Both the position numbers and the translations under genes were made by a program. The notes beneath the pieces were generated by a model that searched no databases, was not told the DNA's origin, and saw only the letters and a program-made list of their open reading frames with translations. Of a stretch of 64,000 bases of DNA, positions 26,933-34,674 are shown one piece after another; the first letter of the stretch is position 1, and each line of letters starts with the position of its first letter. This DNA is from Qipengyuania intermedia (lineage in GTDB: Bacteria > Pseudomonadota > Alphaproteobacteria > Sphingomonadales > Sphingomonadaceae): assembly GCF_019711615.1 (NCBI RefSeq), contig NZ_JAIGNS010000002.1, forward strand, positions 793,501 through 857,500, read 5' to 3'.

Positions 26933-28008
26933 AGCTTGGTCACCCACCCATGGGTGTCGCTGACCGAGCCCTTCTGGATGCCGACCAGCTTTTCGCGGAT
27001 CTTGTTGGTGATCTGCCCGGTTCCGCCGCTGCCGATCTGGAATTCGCCATCGGGGCCGAGCACCGTGCCGACCGGAGTGACCACGGCTGCCGTGCCGCAC
27101 GCCATCGTTTCCAGCAGCTTGCCGGTAGTCGCGTCCACGCGCCACTGGTCGATGCTGTAAGGCTCTTCGCGAACGTTGAGACCCTCTTCTCGCAGCAGCG
27201 CGATGAGGCTGTCGCGGGTAATCCCGGGCAGGATCGTGCCCGTCAGGGGCGGAGTGATCACGCTGCCGTCGTCGAACACGAAGAACAGGTTCATGCCGCC
27301 CAGTTCCTCGACCCATTTCTTCTCGACGGTATCGAGAAACACGACCTGGTCGCAGCCATGTTCGATACCTTCGGCCTGCGGCACGAGGCTGGCAGCGTAA
27401 TTGCCGCCGGTCTTCGCAGCGCCCGTGCCGCCGGGGGCTGCACGGGTGTAATTGCGGCTGACCCAGATTTTCACGGCCTTGGCGCCGCCCTTGAAATAGC
27501 CGCCGACGGGCGAGGCGATGAGGATGTACTTGTACTGGCGCGCGGGACGCACGCCGAGGAACGCTTCCGAGGCAAACATGAAGGGCCGCAGGTAGAGCGC
27601 GCCGTCGGGAATGGTGGGTACCCAGTCACGATCCTTGGCCACGAGCTGGCGGATCGATTCGAGGAATAGCTCTTCGGGCAATTCCGGCATCGCCATGCGC
27701 CGCGCGCTGGCATTGAAGCGCCGCGCGTTCTGTTCGGGGCGGAACAGGGCAAGGCTGTCGTCGCCCTGCTTGTAGGCTTTCATCCCCTCGAAGATTTCCT
27801 GCGCGTAATGCAGCACGGCCGCCGCCGGATCGAGGCTGATCGGCTGGCGTGGGCCGAGCGTCGCCTGGTGCCATCCGCCCTTGTCCGCATCATAGTCGAT
27901 GACGACCATGTGATCGGTAAACAGCTTGCCGAAACCGGGGTCCAGGAGAGCCTGCTGGCGGGTCTCGCCGGGGACGGGGGCGGGGTGGGGAATGTGCGCG
28001 AAATCCAT
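26929..28008 (-). CDS. ilvE: Branched-chain amino acid aminotransferase
   Basis: A 359-residue fold-type IV PLP enzyme, the length of the larger (BCAT) group. AVLHYAQEIFEGMKAYKQ, FMFASEAFLGVRP, the PLP lysine region AAKTGGNYAASLVPQAEG, and EELGGMNLFFVFDDG with ITRDSLI are all recognisable. It transfers amino groups between leucine, isoleucine or valine and 2-oxoglutarate. No operon partner; a 4-base overlap with the convergent LysR gene. Confidence 0.93.
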   Translation of the reverse strand: MDFAHIPHPAPVPGETRQQALLDPGFGKLFTDHMVVIDYDADKGGWHQATLGPRQPISLDPAAAVLHYAQEIFEGMKAYKQGDDSLALFRPEQNARRFNASARRMAMPELPEELFLESIRQLVAKDRDWVPTIPDGALYLRPFMFASEAFLGVRPARQYKYILIASPVGGYFKGGAKAVKIWVSRNYTRAAPGGTGAAKTGGNYAASLVPQAEGIEHGCDQVVFLDTVEKKWVEELGGMNLFFVFDDGSVITPPLTGTILPGITRDSLIALLREEGLNVREEPYSIDQWRVDATTGKLLETMACGTAAVVTPVGTVLGPDGEFQIGSGGTGQITNKIREKLVGIQKGSVSDTHGWVTKL

Positions 28009-28049
28009 GACGCGCGGTTAGGATTTCGCGGCAGTCAGCGCAAGAGGCG

Positions 28050-28304
28050 CTACCACTCCTTTGCCTCGCAATGCGGACAAGTGCGCAGCGCATAGGGCCA
28101 GAAGAGGATCGGCAGGCGAGTTTGGCTCACCAACCCGTGACCGCATTTCCGCGGCAGATACGAGAGCCACGCAGCAGTAGTGGCCATGACCACAAGACTT
28201 ATACCGGGAACCAAATTCCATGGCCAAGGCGTTGCGGTAAAAATGAAGAAAAGCGGGATTATGAGGACAGAAATGGCCGGAGAATATCGCAGGTATCGAC
28301 GCAT
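28050..28304 (-). CDS. Small membrane protein, unknown
   Basis: An 84-residue protein with two hydrophobic segments (SVLIIPLFFIFTATPWPWN and LVVMATTAAWLSYLP) and a C-terminal soluble tail containing CPHC, a possible metal or redox site. The base composition is lower in GC than the neighbours. I do not recognise a family. It lies between ilvE and the short unit at 28.5 kb. Confidence 0.45.
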   Translation of the reverse strand: MRRYLRYSPAISVLIIPLFFIFTATPWPWNLVPGISLVVMATTAAWLSYLPRKCGHGLVSQTRLPILFWPYALRTCPHCEAKEW

Positions 28305-28387
28305 GGATCGACTCTAGCGTCTTCGAGTGGGAAGTAAAAGCCCGGCGTTACTTGAACTATGCTATTCAAAGAACTGGTCGCAAATGA

Positions 28388-28423
28388 GAAGGGCGACCCT
28401 CGCCCGTAGGAGGATCGCCCTTC
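28388..28423 (-). terminator. Terminator with an anti-Shine-Dalgarno loop
   Basis: On the minus strand GAAGGGCGA-T-CCT and AGG-G-TCGCCCTTC form a stem whose loop begins CCTACGG, giving a CCTCCT stretch at the top of the stem; TCTCATTT follows. It ends the transcript carrying the 18-codon ORF. The CCTCCT stretch could pair with that ORF's own AGGAGG. Confidence 0.65.
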
Positions 28424-28475
28424 GCATGGTCAGCGGTCGGAAGCGCCGCTCACGTAGCCTTACTCGGCAGGAATG

Positions 28476-28532
28476 TTACCGAATATGCTCCGTAGGGATC
28501 TTCACCGACCTCGCTACTGAACCATGAGACAT
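28476..28532 (-). CDS. 18-residue leader-type ORF with a maximal Shine-Dalgarno
   Basis: ATG at 28532 opens MSHGSVARSVKIPTEHIR then TAA. Immediately upstream (28534-28547) is AAAGGAGGTGATCC, complementary to all 14 bases of the universal 16S rRNA 3' end, much longer than an ordinary ribosome site. The unit ends in a terminator about 55 bases downstream. The peptide is basic, with no signal or membrane segment. This could be a translated micro-protein, a regulatory leader, or the coding part of a dual-function small RNA. I recognise no homologue; coding is inferred only from the start context. Confidence 0.5.
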   Translation of the reverse strand: MSHGSVARSVKIPTEHIR

Positions 28533-28684
28533 CGGATCACCTCCTTTCAAGCTTGTGAGCTAGACCGCCGTTTCACCGGTGGCCAAGACCGCGTGCGCCG
28601 CTGATCTTGCTTACAATTTGTTGCGGATAAGAGGTGAAAACAAGGCTTGTAAAAAAGTTATCCCACGTCAGAATTGGCGTTTGT

Positions 28685-28711
28685 GGCTCGGGACCAATCC
28701 CGGGCCTTTTT
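28685..28711 (+). terminator. Intrinsic terminator on the plus strand
   Basis: GGCTCGGGA-CCAA-TCCCGGGCC (9 bp, one T-G pair) is followed by TTTTT. There is no plus-strand gene for hundreds of bases upstream, so it may end a small RNA starting somewhere around 28600-28650, where the sequence is AT-rich. The rest of 28305-28763 shows nothing else that I can name. Confidence 0.6.
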
Positions 28712-28763
28712 CGTGTCCGGATCGGGGGCTCTTCCAAGGAGGCGGGCCGAGCATCGAATCAGG

Positions 28764-29321
28764 TCAGCGGCAATCCTCGATGACTCGCGTCACTTCGGAC
28801 CATGCCGGAAGGTAAAGCGGCGACGAATTGCTTGTTTCCACAGCGAATCGTCCGCGTGTGAGGGCCATCGCATCGAGCAGTGGGTCGCGTGCCTGCACGT
28901 CGGCTACGAGCGAGGAGGCGCTGTCGCCTTGCCGTGCCGCAAGCGTGCGAGTGGCTGTTTCGGTGCGAATGGTCATGGCCGGAGTGGCGCTGCTGCCTGC
29001 CTGATAGCGAGTCAAAGCCACACGGGCGCTGCCACGCATGCAGCCGATGGCGAAGAGCGGTCCTCCGTTGCGGCCGGAAAAGCGCGCGATCGTTCCGCCA
29101 TTGACCGTCCCGTAAGACCAGTTGCCGGAGGTTTGCGGGGCATCGATCCAGTTTTCCGTAACGGGAGCCTGCGCCACCGGTGCCGGGGGCGGTGTCGGCG
29201 ACGGCGTGCTGACTGGCGCAGGGCTGGGCGCGGGCGTCGGCTCCGGCGAGGGCGGGATGCAGGCTGCAAGGCCGAAGGTCAGCGCACAGGCGGCGGCAAA
29301 TTGTCCGTAGATCAGTTTCAT
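28764..29321 (-). CDS. Proline-rich lipoprotein, unknown
   Basis: A 185-residue protein with a lipoprotein signal (lipobox LAAC, cleaved before Cys21), then a Pro/Ala/Ser-rich linker of about 30 residues (PPSPEPTPAPSP) and a compact domain (about residues 60-185) with single Cys residues in FAIGCM and EDCR that could form a disulfide. No family is recognised. Divergent from tlyA. Confidence 0.65.
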   Translation of the reverse strand: MKLIYGQFAAACALTFGLAACIPPSPEPTPAPSPAPVSTPSPTPPPAPVAQAPVTENWIDAPQTSGNWSYGTVNGGTIARFSGRNGGPLFAIGCMRGSARVALTRYQAGSSATPAMTIRTETATRTLAARQGDSASSLVADVQARDPLLDAMALTRGRFAVETSNSSPLYLPAWSEVTRVIEDCR

Positions 29322-29368
29322 ACCGATCCAATGCGCGCTAACGCCCTTGGTTTCAAACGGAGTTTGCT

Positions 29369-30109
29369 GTGGCGAAGAAACGTCTCGACCAAATGCTTGT
29401 CGATCGCGGTCTGGTGGAAAGCCGGACGCGCGCGCAGGCGCTGGTCATGGCGGGACTGGTGTTTTCGGGCGAACAGAAGCTTGCCAAGCCCGGCCAGCAA
29501 TTGCGCGAGGATGCCCCGCTCGAGGTGCGCGGGCGCGACCATCCCTGGGTAAGCCGCGGCGGGATCAAGCTGGCGCACGCGATCGAACATTTCGGTCTCG
29601 ATCCGAGCGGCGTCAATGCAATGGACATCGGTAGCTCGACGGGCGGTTTCACCGATGTGCTGCTGCAGGGCGGGGCCAGCCACGTCTTCGCTGTCGACAG
29701 CGGCACCAACCAGCTTGCGTGGAAATTGCGGCAGGACGAGCGCGTGACGGTTCTCGAACAGACAAGCGCCCGCATTCTCACAGGCGAGATGATCGACCGG
29801 GCCGTTACCTGGGTGGTCTGCGATGCGAGCTTCATCGGACTCGCCAAGGTGCTCGAACGCCCGCTCGAACTCGCTGAGCACGATTGCCGCCTCGTCGCCC
29901 TCATCAAGCCGCAGTTCGAGGTCGGACGCGAGGAAGTCGGCAAGAAAGGCGTGGTCAGCGATCCGGCGCTCCATGCCCGCGTTTGCGAGGAAGTACGCAG
30001 CTGGGTCGAAGGGCTCGGCTTCGCGGTTCAGGGTATTGTCGAAAGCCCCATCACGGGTCCGGAAGGCAATGTCGAATTCCTGATAAGCGCCCAGCGGGGC
30101 CAAGCCTGA
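29369..30109 (+). CDS. tlyA: TlyA-family rRNA (cytidine-2'-O)-methyltransferase
   Basis: A 246-residue protein with an N-terminal S4 RNA-binding domain (KKRLDQMLVDRGLVESRTRAQALVMAGLV) and a Rossmann-type FtsJ-like methyltransferase domain (AMDIGSSTGGFTDVLLQGGA as SAM site, VVCDASFIGL, LIKPQFEVG). In other bacteria TlyA methylates 16S and 23S rRNA and affects capreomycin sensitivity. Length and order are standard. Confidence 0.9.
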   Translation: MAKKRLDQMLVDRGLVESRTRAQALVMAGLVFSGEQKLAKPGQQLREDAPLEVRGRDHPWVSRGGIKLAHAIEHFGLDPSGVNAMDIGSSTGGFTDVLLQGGASHVFAVDSGTNQLAWKLRQDERVTVLEQTSARILTGEMIDRAVTWVVCDASFIGLAKVLERPLELAEHDCRLVALIKPQFEVGREEVGKKGVVSDPALHARVCEEVRSWVEGLGFAVQGIVESPITGPEGNVEFLISAQRGQA

Positions 30110-30168
30110 CATTGACGCTGCGCCACTGCGCGCTCTAGGCGCTTTGCGAGAGATTTTACGGAGAGAGC

Positions 30169-31701
30169 ATGTCCGCCAATATCGCCGAAATGGAACGCCG
30201 CCGCGCCGCTGCAGAGCTGGGCGGCGGGCAGAAGCGCATCGACGCGCAGCACGCCAAGGGCAAGCTGACCGCGCGCGAGCGGCTCGACGTGCTGCTGGAC
30301 GAAGGCAGCTTCGAGGAACTGGACCGCTATGTCGAACACGATTGCGTCGATTTCGGCATGGACCAGCAGCGCATCCCGGGTGACGGCGTGGTCACCGGAT
30401 CGGGCACGATCAACGGCCGCCTCGTCTATGTCTTTTCGCAGGATTTCACGGTCTTCGGCGGCTCTCTTTCCAAGCGGCACGCAGAGAAGATCTGCAAGGT
30501 GATGGATACCGCGATGAAGGTCGGCGCGCCGGTGATCGGCCTCAACGACAGCGGTGGTGCGCGCATCCAGGAAGGCGTCGCCTCGCTCGGCGGCTATGCC
30601 GAGGTGTTCCAGCGCAACGTGCTGGCGAGCGGTGTAGTGCCGCAGATCAGCCTGATCATGGGGCCCTGTGCAGGCGGTGCGGTTTACAGCCCCGCGATGA
30701 CCGACTTCATCTTCATGGTGGAGGACAGCAGTTACATGTTCGTCACCGGCCCCGACGTGGTGAAGACGGTGACCAACGAGGTCGTCACGCAGGAGGAACT
30801 GGGCGGGGCGAAGACGCACACCACCAAGACCTCTGTTGCCGACAACAGCTTCGAAAACGACATCGAGACGCTGCTCGCGACGCGCAATTTCTTCGACTAC
30901 CTCCCGCTCTCGAACCGCGAGGAAGTGCCCGAGCGCCCGACCTCGGACGCATGGGACCGCGAAGAGCCGAGCCTCGACACGCTGATCCCCGACAACGCCA
31001 ACCAGCCCTACGACATGCACGAAGTCATCAGGAAGACGCTGGACGAAGGCGATTTCTTCGAGATCCAGCCGAACCACGCCGCCAATATCATCTGCGGCTT
31101 CGGCCGGGTGGAAGGGCGCACGGTGGGCGTGGTGGCGAACCAGCCGATGGTGCTCGCCGGCGTGCTCGATATCGCTTCGTCCAAGAAGGCCGCGCGTTTC
31201 GTGCGCTTCTGCGATGCCTTCGAAATCCCGATCCTGACTTTCGTCGACGTGCCCGGCTTCCTTCCCGGCACGGCGCAGGAGCACAATGGCATCATCAAGC
31301 ACGGAGCAAAGCTGCTCTTCGCCTATGCCGAGGCGACCGTGCCCAAGATCACCGTTATCACCCGCAAGGCCTATGGCGGTGCCTACGACGTGATGGCGTC
31401 CAAGCACCTGCGCGGCGACTTGAACTACGCCTGGCCCACCGCCGAAATCGCCGTGATGGGCGCGAAGGGCGCGGTGGAGATCATCTTCCGCCAGGACCGC
31501 GACGATCCGGACAAGATCGCTGAGAAAACGAAGGAATACGAAGACCGCTTCGCCAACCCCTTCGTGGCGGCACAGCGCGGCTATATTGACGAGGTGATCT
31601 ACCCGCACTCGACGCGGCGGCGGATCGCGCTGGGGCTAAGGAAGCTGCGGACGAAGCAGCTCGAGAACCCGTGGAAGAAGCACGATAATATCCCGCTGTG
31701 A
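30169..31701 (+). CDS. pccB: Propionyl-CoA carboxylase, beta (carboxyltransferase) subunit
   Basis: A 510-residue carboxyltransferase with both crotonase-like halves: [23 protein letters not shown] and [19 protein letters not shown] in the first, [27 protein letters not shown] and [17 protein letters not shown] in the second. Members transfer CO2 from biotin to propionyl-CoA, giving methylmalonyl-CoA. The presence of epimerase, mutase and PccA downstream supports propionyl-CoA as substrate rather than acetyl-CoA. A small membrane protein follows after 18 bases. Confidence 0.92.
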   Translation: MSANIAEMERRRAAAELGGGQKRIDAQHAKGKLTARERLDVLLDEGSFEELDRYVEHDCVDFGMDQQRIPGDGVVTGSGTINGRLVYVFSQDFTVFGGSLSKRHAEKICKVMDTAMKVGAPVIGLNDSGGARIQEGVASLGGYAEVFQRNVLASGVVPQISLIMGPCAGGAVYSPAMTDFIFMVEDSSYMFVTGPDVVKTVTNEVVTQEELGGAKTHTTKTSVADNSFENDIETLLATRNFFDYLPLSNREEVPERPTSDAWDREEPSLDTLIPDNANQPYDMHEVIRKTLDEGDFFEIQPNHAANIICGFGRVEGRTVGVVANQPMVLAGVLDIASSKKAARFVRFCDAFEIPILTFVDVPGFLPGTAQEHNGIIKHGAKLLFAYAEATVPKITVITRKAYGGAYDVMASKHLRGDLNYAWPTAEIAVMGAKGAVEIIFRQDRDDPDKIAEKTKEYEDRFANPFVAAQRGYIDEVIYPHSTRRRIALGLRKLRTKQLENPWKKHDNIPL

Positions 31702-31719
31702 GGATTTAGGAGCGACAAA

Positions 31720-31932
31720 TTGCGGCTTGGAATCTTCGTCAGTCTGGCTTGCCTAAGTCTAGTAACCGCAGGTTTCTTCGCCGCCTGGGGCCCGACAAAT
31801 CTACTCGGAGAATATGTTCGGGTGTTCGAAAATGGCTTTTCGTTTTCCGAACTGCTGATTGCGACAATGCTGTATTCGCCCGCTCTCTACGTTTTCTTCC
31901 TTATGGTGCGGGAGGCGAGTGCCAAGACATGA
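31720..31932 (+). CDS. Small membrane protein between pccB and the broken epimerase copy
   Basis: A 70-residue protein starting at TTG after AGGAG (seven bases). It has an N-terminal hydrophobic segment (GIFVSLACLSLVTAGFFAAW) and a second (LLIATMLYSPALYVFFLMV). No family recognised. Its stop overlaps the ATG of the epimerase remnant (ATGA). The base composition is lower in GC than that of pccB. Confidence 0.5.
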   Translation: MRLGIFVSLACLSLVTAGFFAAWGPTNLLGEYVRVFENGFSFSELLIATMLYSPALYVFFLMVREASAKT

Positions 31933-32001
31933 AACTCGCATCTCTCAACCACATCGCCGTCGCCACGCTCCTGATCGACTGATCTCTGCCGTCTATCGAG
32001 G
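31929..32001 (+). pseudogene. 5' remnant of a methylmalonyl-CoA epimerase gene
   Basis: ATG opens MKLASLNHIAVATLLID and then a stop. The intact epimerase at 34203 begins [17 protein letters not shown], with 11 of 17 residues identical. After the stop the DNA regains identity (GCCGTCTATCGAGG, 31988-32001) with bases inside the intact gene, showing a small insertion and frameshift followed by loss of the rest. It overlaps the end of the preceding small ORF, as expected for a once-coupled gene. Confidence 0.75.
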
Positions 32002-32083
32002 TGTGCGCCCCTCAATGCCGTGTTACCTAGACAACACAGCTTCCCCCGGTTAGTCTCCCGGTCATCGAGAGGAGACTGACTTC

Positions 32084-34123
32084 ATGAAGAAAATTTCCCT
32101 AGCCGCCGCTGCGCTCGCAGGTTCGGCGTTGATGACGGGCGTCGGCCATGCCGAACATCACGCCCTTTCCGATTACGAACTGATCGACCGCGACGAATTG
32201 TTCGGCAATCCCGTCGCGAGCCAGGGCCGCATCAGCCCGGACGGCCAATGGGTCAGCTGGATCGCGCCCGACGAAGGCGTGATGAACGTCTGGGTCGCGC
32301 CTGCCAGCGATCCGTCGAACGGCAAGGTCGTGACCGACGACCGCCATCGCGGTATCTCCAACCACCAGTGGACCGTCGACAGCCAGTACGTATTGTTCGT
32401 GAAGGACAATGACGGCGACGAGAACTTCCACGTCTACGCCGCCGATCCCGAAACCGGCGAGACGCGCGACTTGACCCCGCTGCCCGACGGCATCCGCGCG
32501 CAGCTGATGGGTGCCAGCCGCGACCGGCCCGGCGTGATCCTGGTCGGCACGAACGAGCGTAACCCGCAGCTCACCGATCTTTACGAATACAATATCGAGA
32601 CGGGAGAGCGCACGCTGGTCGCGGAAAACCCCGGCTATGCTGCCTGGGTCACCGACAATACCTACAAGCCGCGCATGGCGCTGGCTCCGCAGCCCGATGG
32701 CGGGATGAAGGCGGTCTATCTCAACGAGGATATGACGCCGGGCGAAGTCTTCGCCGACATTCCCAGCGAGGACATGCTCAACACCAACATCGTCGGATTC
32801 TCGCGCGACAACAACACGGTTTACATGATCGACAGCCGCGAACGGAACCTTGCGGCAGGCTTCGCCATCGACCTGACGACGGGCGAGCGTTCGCTTCTGA
32901 TCGAACCGGACAAGGCCGATCTCAGCGGCGTTCTCGTCGATAACGAGACTTACGAGCCGATCGCCTATTCGACCAATTACCTGCAGGAAGAATGGAAAGC
33001 GCTGAACGACGAGGCGGCCAACGAATTGCAGTTCCTGTCTGCCAACCTCGACGGCGAATACCAGATCCTTTCTCGGACCGAAGCCGATGACAAGTGGATC
33101 GTCTGGGCAGGCTCTGCAGAGGCTCCAGGCCAGTATTTCGTATACGACCGGTCGGCCGCGACGCTCACCCCGTGGTTCGTAACGCGTCCCGGCCTCGCCG
33201 ATGCACCGCTTCAGCCGATGCATCCGCTGGAGCTCAAGTCTTCGGACGGCAAGACGCTGGTATCCTACCTGACCCTGCCGCCGGGCAGCGATCCCGATGG
33301 CGACGGTCGCCCGGACGAAGCGGTCCCGATGCTGCTGTGGGTCCACGGTGGCCCGTGGGCCCGCGACAGCTACGGCTACAACACCGTCCACCAGTGGATG
33401 GCTAATCGCGGCTACGCGGTGCTGAGCGTCAATTACCGCGGCTCGACCGGCTTCGGTAAGGACTTCACCAATGCCGCAGTCGGCGAATTTGCCGGCAAGA
33501 TGCACACCGACCTGATCGACGCGGTCGACTGGGCGATTGCCGAAGGCATTGCGCAGGAAGACAAGGTCGCGATCGGCGGCGGCAGCTACGGCGGCTATGC
33601 CACGCTGACCGGCGTCGCCTTCACGCCCGACCGCTTCGCCTGCGGTGTCGATATCGTCGGCCCGTCGAGCCTCGTCACCCTGATCGAGAGCTTCCCCGAA
33701 TACTGGAAGCCGTTCCTTGCCGGAACTTGGTATCGCTATGTCGGCGACCCCGCCGATCCCGAACAGCGCAAGGATTTGCTCGCGCGCTCGGCCATCAGCC
33801 GGATCGACGACATTCGCGTGCCCCTGCTCGTGGGGCAGGGCGGCAACGACCCGCGCGTCACCAAGCAGGAAGCCGACAACCTGGTAGAGGCCATGCAGGC
33901 CAAGAACCTGCCCGTGACCTACATCAACTATCCCGACGAGGGGCACGGCTTCCAGAAACCGGAAAACCGGTTGAGCTTCTTCGCCGCGATGGAAGGCTTC
34001 CTCGGCACCTGCCTCGGCGGGCGCACGCAGCCCATCGGCGACAGCTTCGAAGGCAGTTCGGCGGAAATCCTTGCCGGTGCAGAATATGTCGAAGGACTGG
34101 GAGATGTCGAAAGCGGCGGTTGA
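32084..34123 (+). CDS. Exported S9-family (prolyl oligopeptidase-like) peptidase
   Basis: A 679-residue protein with a signal peptide cleaved after VGHA. The N-terminal half (about 30-400) is a beta-propeller rich in Asp/Asn/Gly (repeated DGQWVSWI, DNDGDENFHVYAADPETGETR). The C-terminal half is an alpha/beta hydrolase with the S9 signature: LWVHGGPWARDSYG, GGGSYGGYATL (Ser nucleophile), later an Asp (VGQGGNDPRV) and DEGHGF (His). It resembles dipeptidyl aminopeptidase/acylaminoacyl peptidases. Its position between the broken and intact epimerase genes suggests insertion during a rearrangement. Confidence 0.92.
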   Translation: MKKISLAAAALAGSALMTGVGHAEHHALSDYELIDRDELFGNPVASQGRISPDGQWVSWIAPDEGVMNVWVAPASDPSNGKVVTDDRHRGISNHQWTVDSQYVLFVKDNDGDENFHVYAADPETGETRDLTPLPDGIRAQLMGASRDRPGVILVGTNERNPQLTDLYEYNIETGERTLVAENPGYAAWVTDNTYKPRMALAPQPDGGMKAVYLNEDMTPGEVFADIPSEDMLNTNIVGFSRDNNTVYMIDSRERNLAAGFAIDLTTGERSLLIEPDKADLSGVLVDNETYEPIAYSTNYLQEEWKALNDEAANELQFLSANLDGEYQILSRTEADDKWIVWAGSAEAPGQYFVYDRSAATLTPWFVTRPGLADAPLQPMHPLELKSSDGKTLVSYLTLPPGSDPDGDGRPDEAVPMLLWVHGGPWARDSYGYNTVHQWMANRGYAVLSVNYRGSTGFGKDFTNAAVGEFAGKMHTDLIDAVDWAIAEGIAQEDKVAIGGGSYGGYATLTGVAFTPDRFACGVDIVGPSSLVTLIESFPEYWKPFLAGTWYRYVGDPADPEQRKDLLARSAISRIDDIRVPLLVGQGGNDPRVTKQEADNLVEAMQAKNLPVTYINYPDEGHGFQKPENRLSFFAAMEGFLGTCLGGRTQPIGDSFEGSSAEILAGAEYVEGLGDVESGG

Positions 34124-34150
34124 TTGCTGCCTGCCGACGTTCCAAAGAAG

Positions 34151-34182
34151 CGGCGCGCTCCTGTTTGCAGGGGCGCGCCGTT
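34151..34182 (+). terminator. Terminator after the S9 peptidase
   Basis: GCGGCGCGCTCCTG / CAGGGGCGCGCCGT with a TTTG loop forms a strong hairpin of about 13 pairs (one G-T), followed by TTCTGTTCT. The epimerase ribosome site (GGAGGATGACGC) starts just after it. Confidence 0.72.
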
Positions 34183-34202
34183 TCTGTTCTGGAGGATGAC
34201 GC

Positions 34203-34652
34203 ATGAAGCTCGGACGTCTCAATCACATCGGTGTCGCGACGCCGTCTATCGAGGAATCGATCCGCTACTACCGCGACGTCATGGGCGCGACGCGCTTTCA
34301 CAAGCCCTTCGACCTGGAAGCGCAGGGCGTGAAGGTCTGCTTCGTCGACACTCCGGGTGAAAACGGCACCAACGGCACTCAGATCGAACTGATCGAGCCG
34401 CTGGGCGAAGACAGCCCCATCGCCAAGTTCCTCGAAAAGAACCCTTCCGGCGCGCAGCATCATCTCTGCTACGAAGTCGAGGACATCGAGGATGCCCGCA
34501 AGTGGTTCGAGGATATGGGCAAGCGCATTCTCGGGCCGACGCGCATCGGCGCACACGGCACGCCGATCTTCTTCCTCCACCCCAAGGACATGATGGGCCA
34601 GCTGACCGAAATCATGGAAACCCCCAAGGAAAACGCGCACTGGTCGAACTGA
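34203..34652 (+). CDS. mce: Methylmalonyl-CoA epimerase
   Basis: A 149-residue vicinal-oxygen-chelate protein with the two-repeat fold: [20 protein letters not shown] at the start, [35 protein letters not shown] in the second repeat and [17 protein letters not shown] at the end. The metal-binding His, Gln and Glu positions are present. It interconverts the methylmalonyl-CoA epimers between PccAB and the mutase. The mutase gene starts 23 bases downstream. Confidence 0.92.
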   Translation: MKLGRLNHIGVATPSIEESIRYYRDVMGATRFHKPFDLEAQGVKVCFVDTPGENGTNGTQIELIEPLGEDSPIAKFLEKNPSGAQHHLCYEVEDIEDARKWFEDMGKRILGPTRIGAHGTPIFFLHPKDMMGQLTEIMETPKENAHWSN

Positions 34653-34674
34653 CCGCGCGGACACGGAACTCACG

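Noticed and set aside
28534..28547. Match to the 3' end of 16S rRNA
   Set aside because: Only the 14-base tail matches. It is better read on the other strand as an extreme Shine-Dalgarno; no other rRNA sequence is present.
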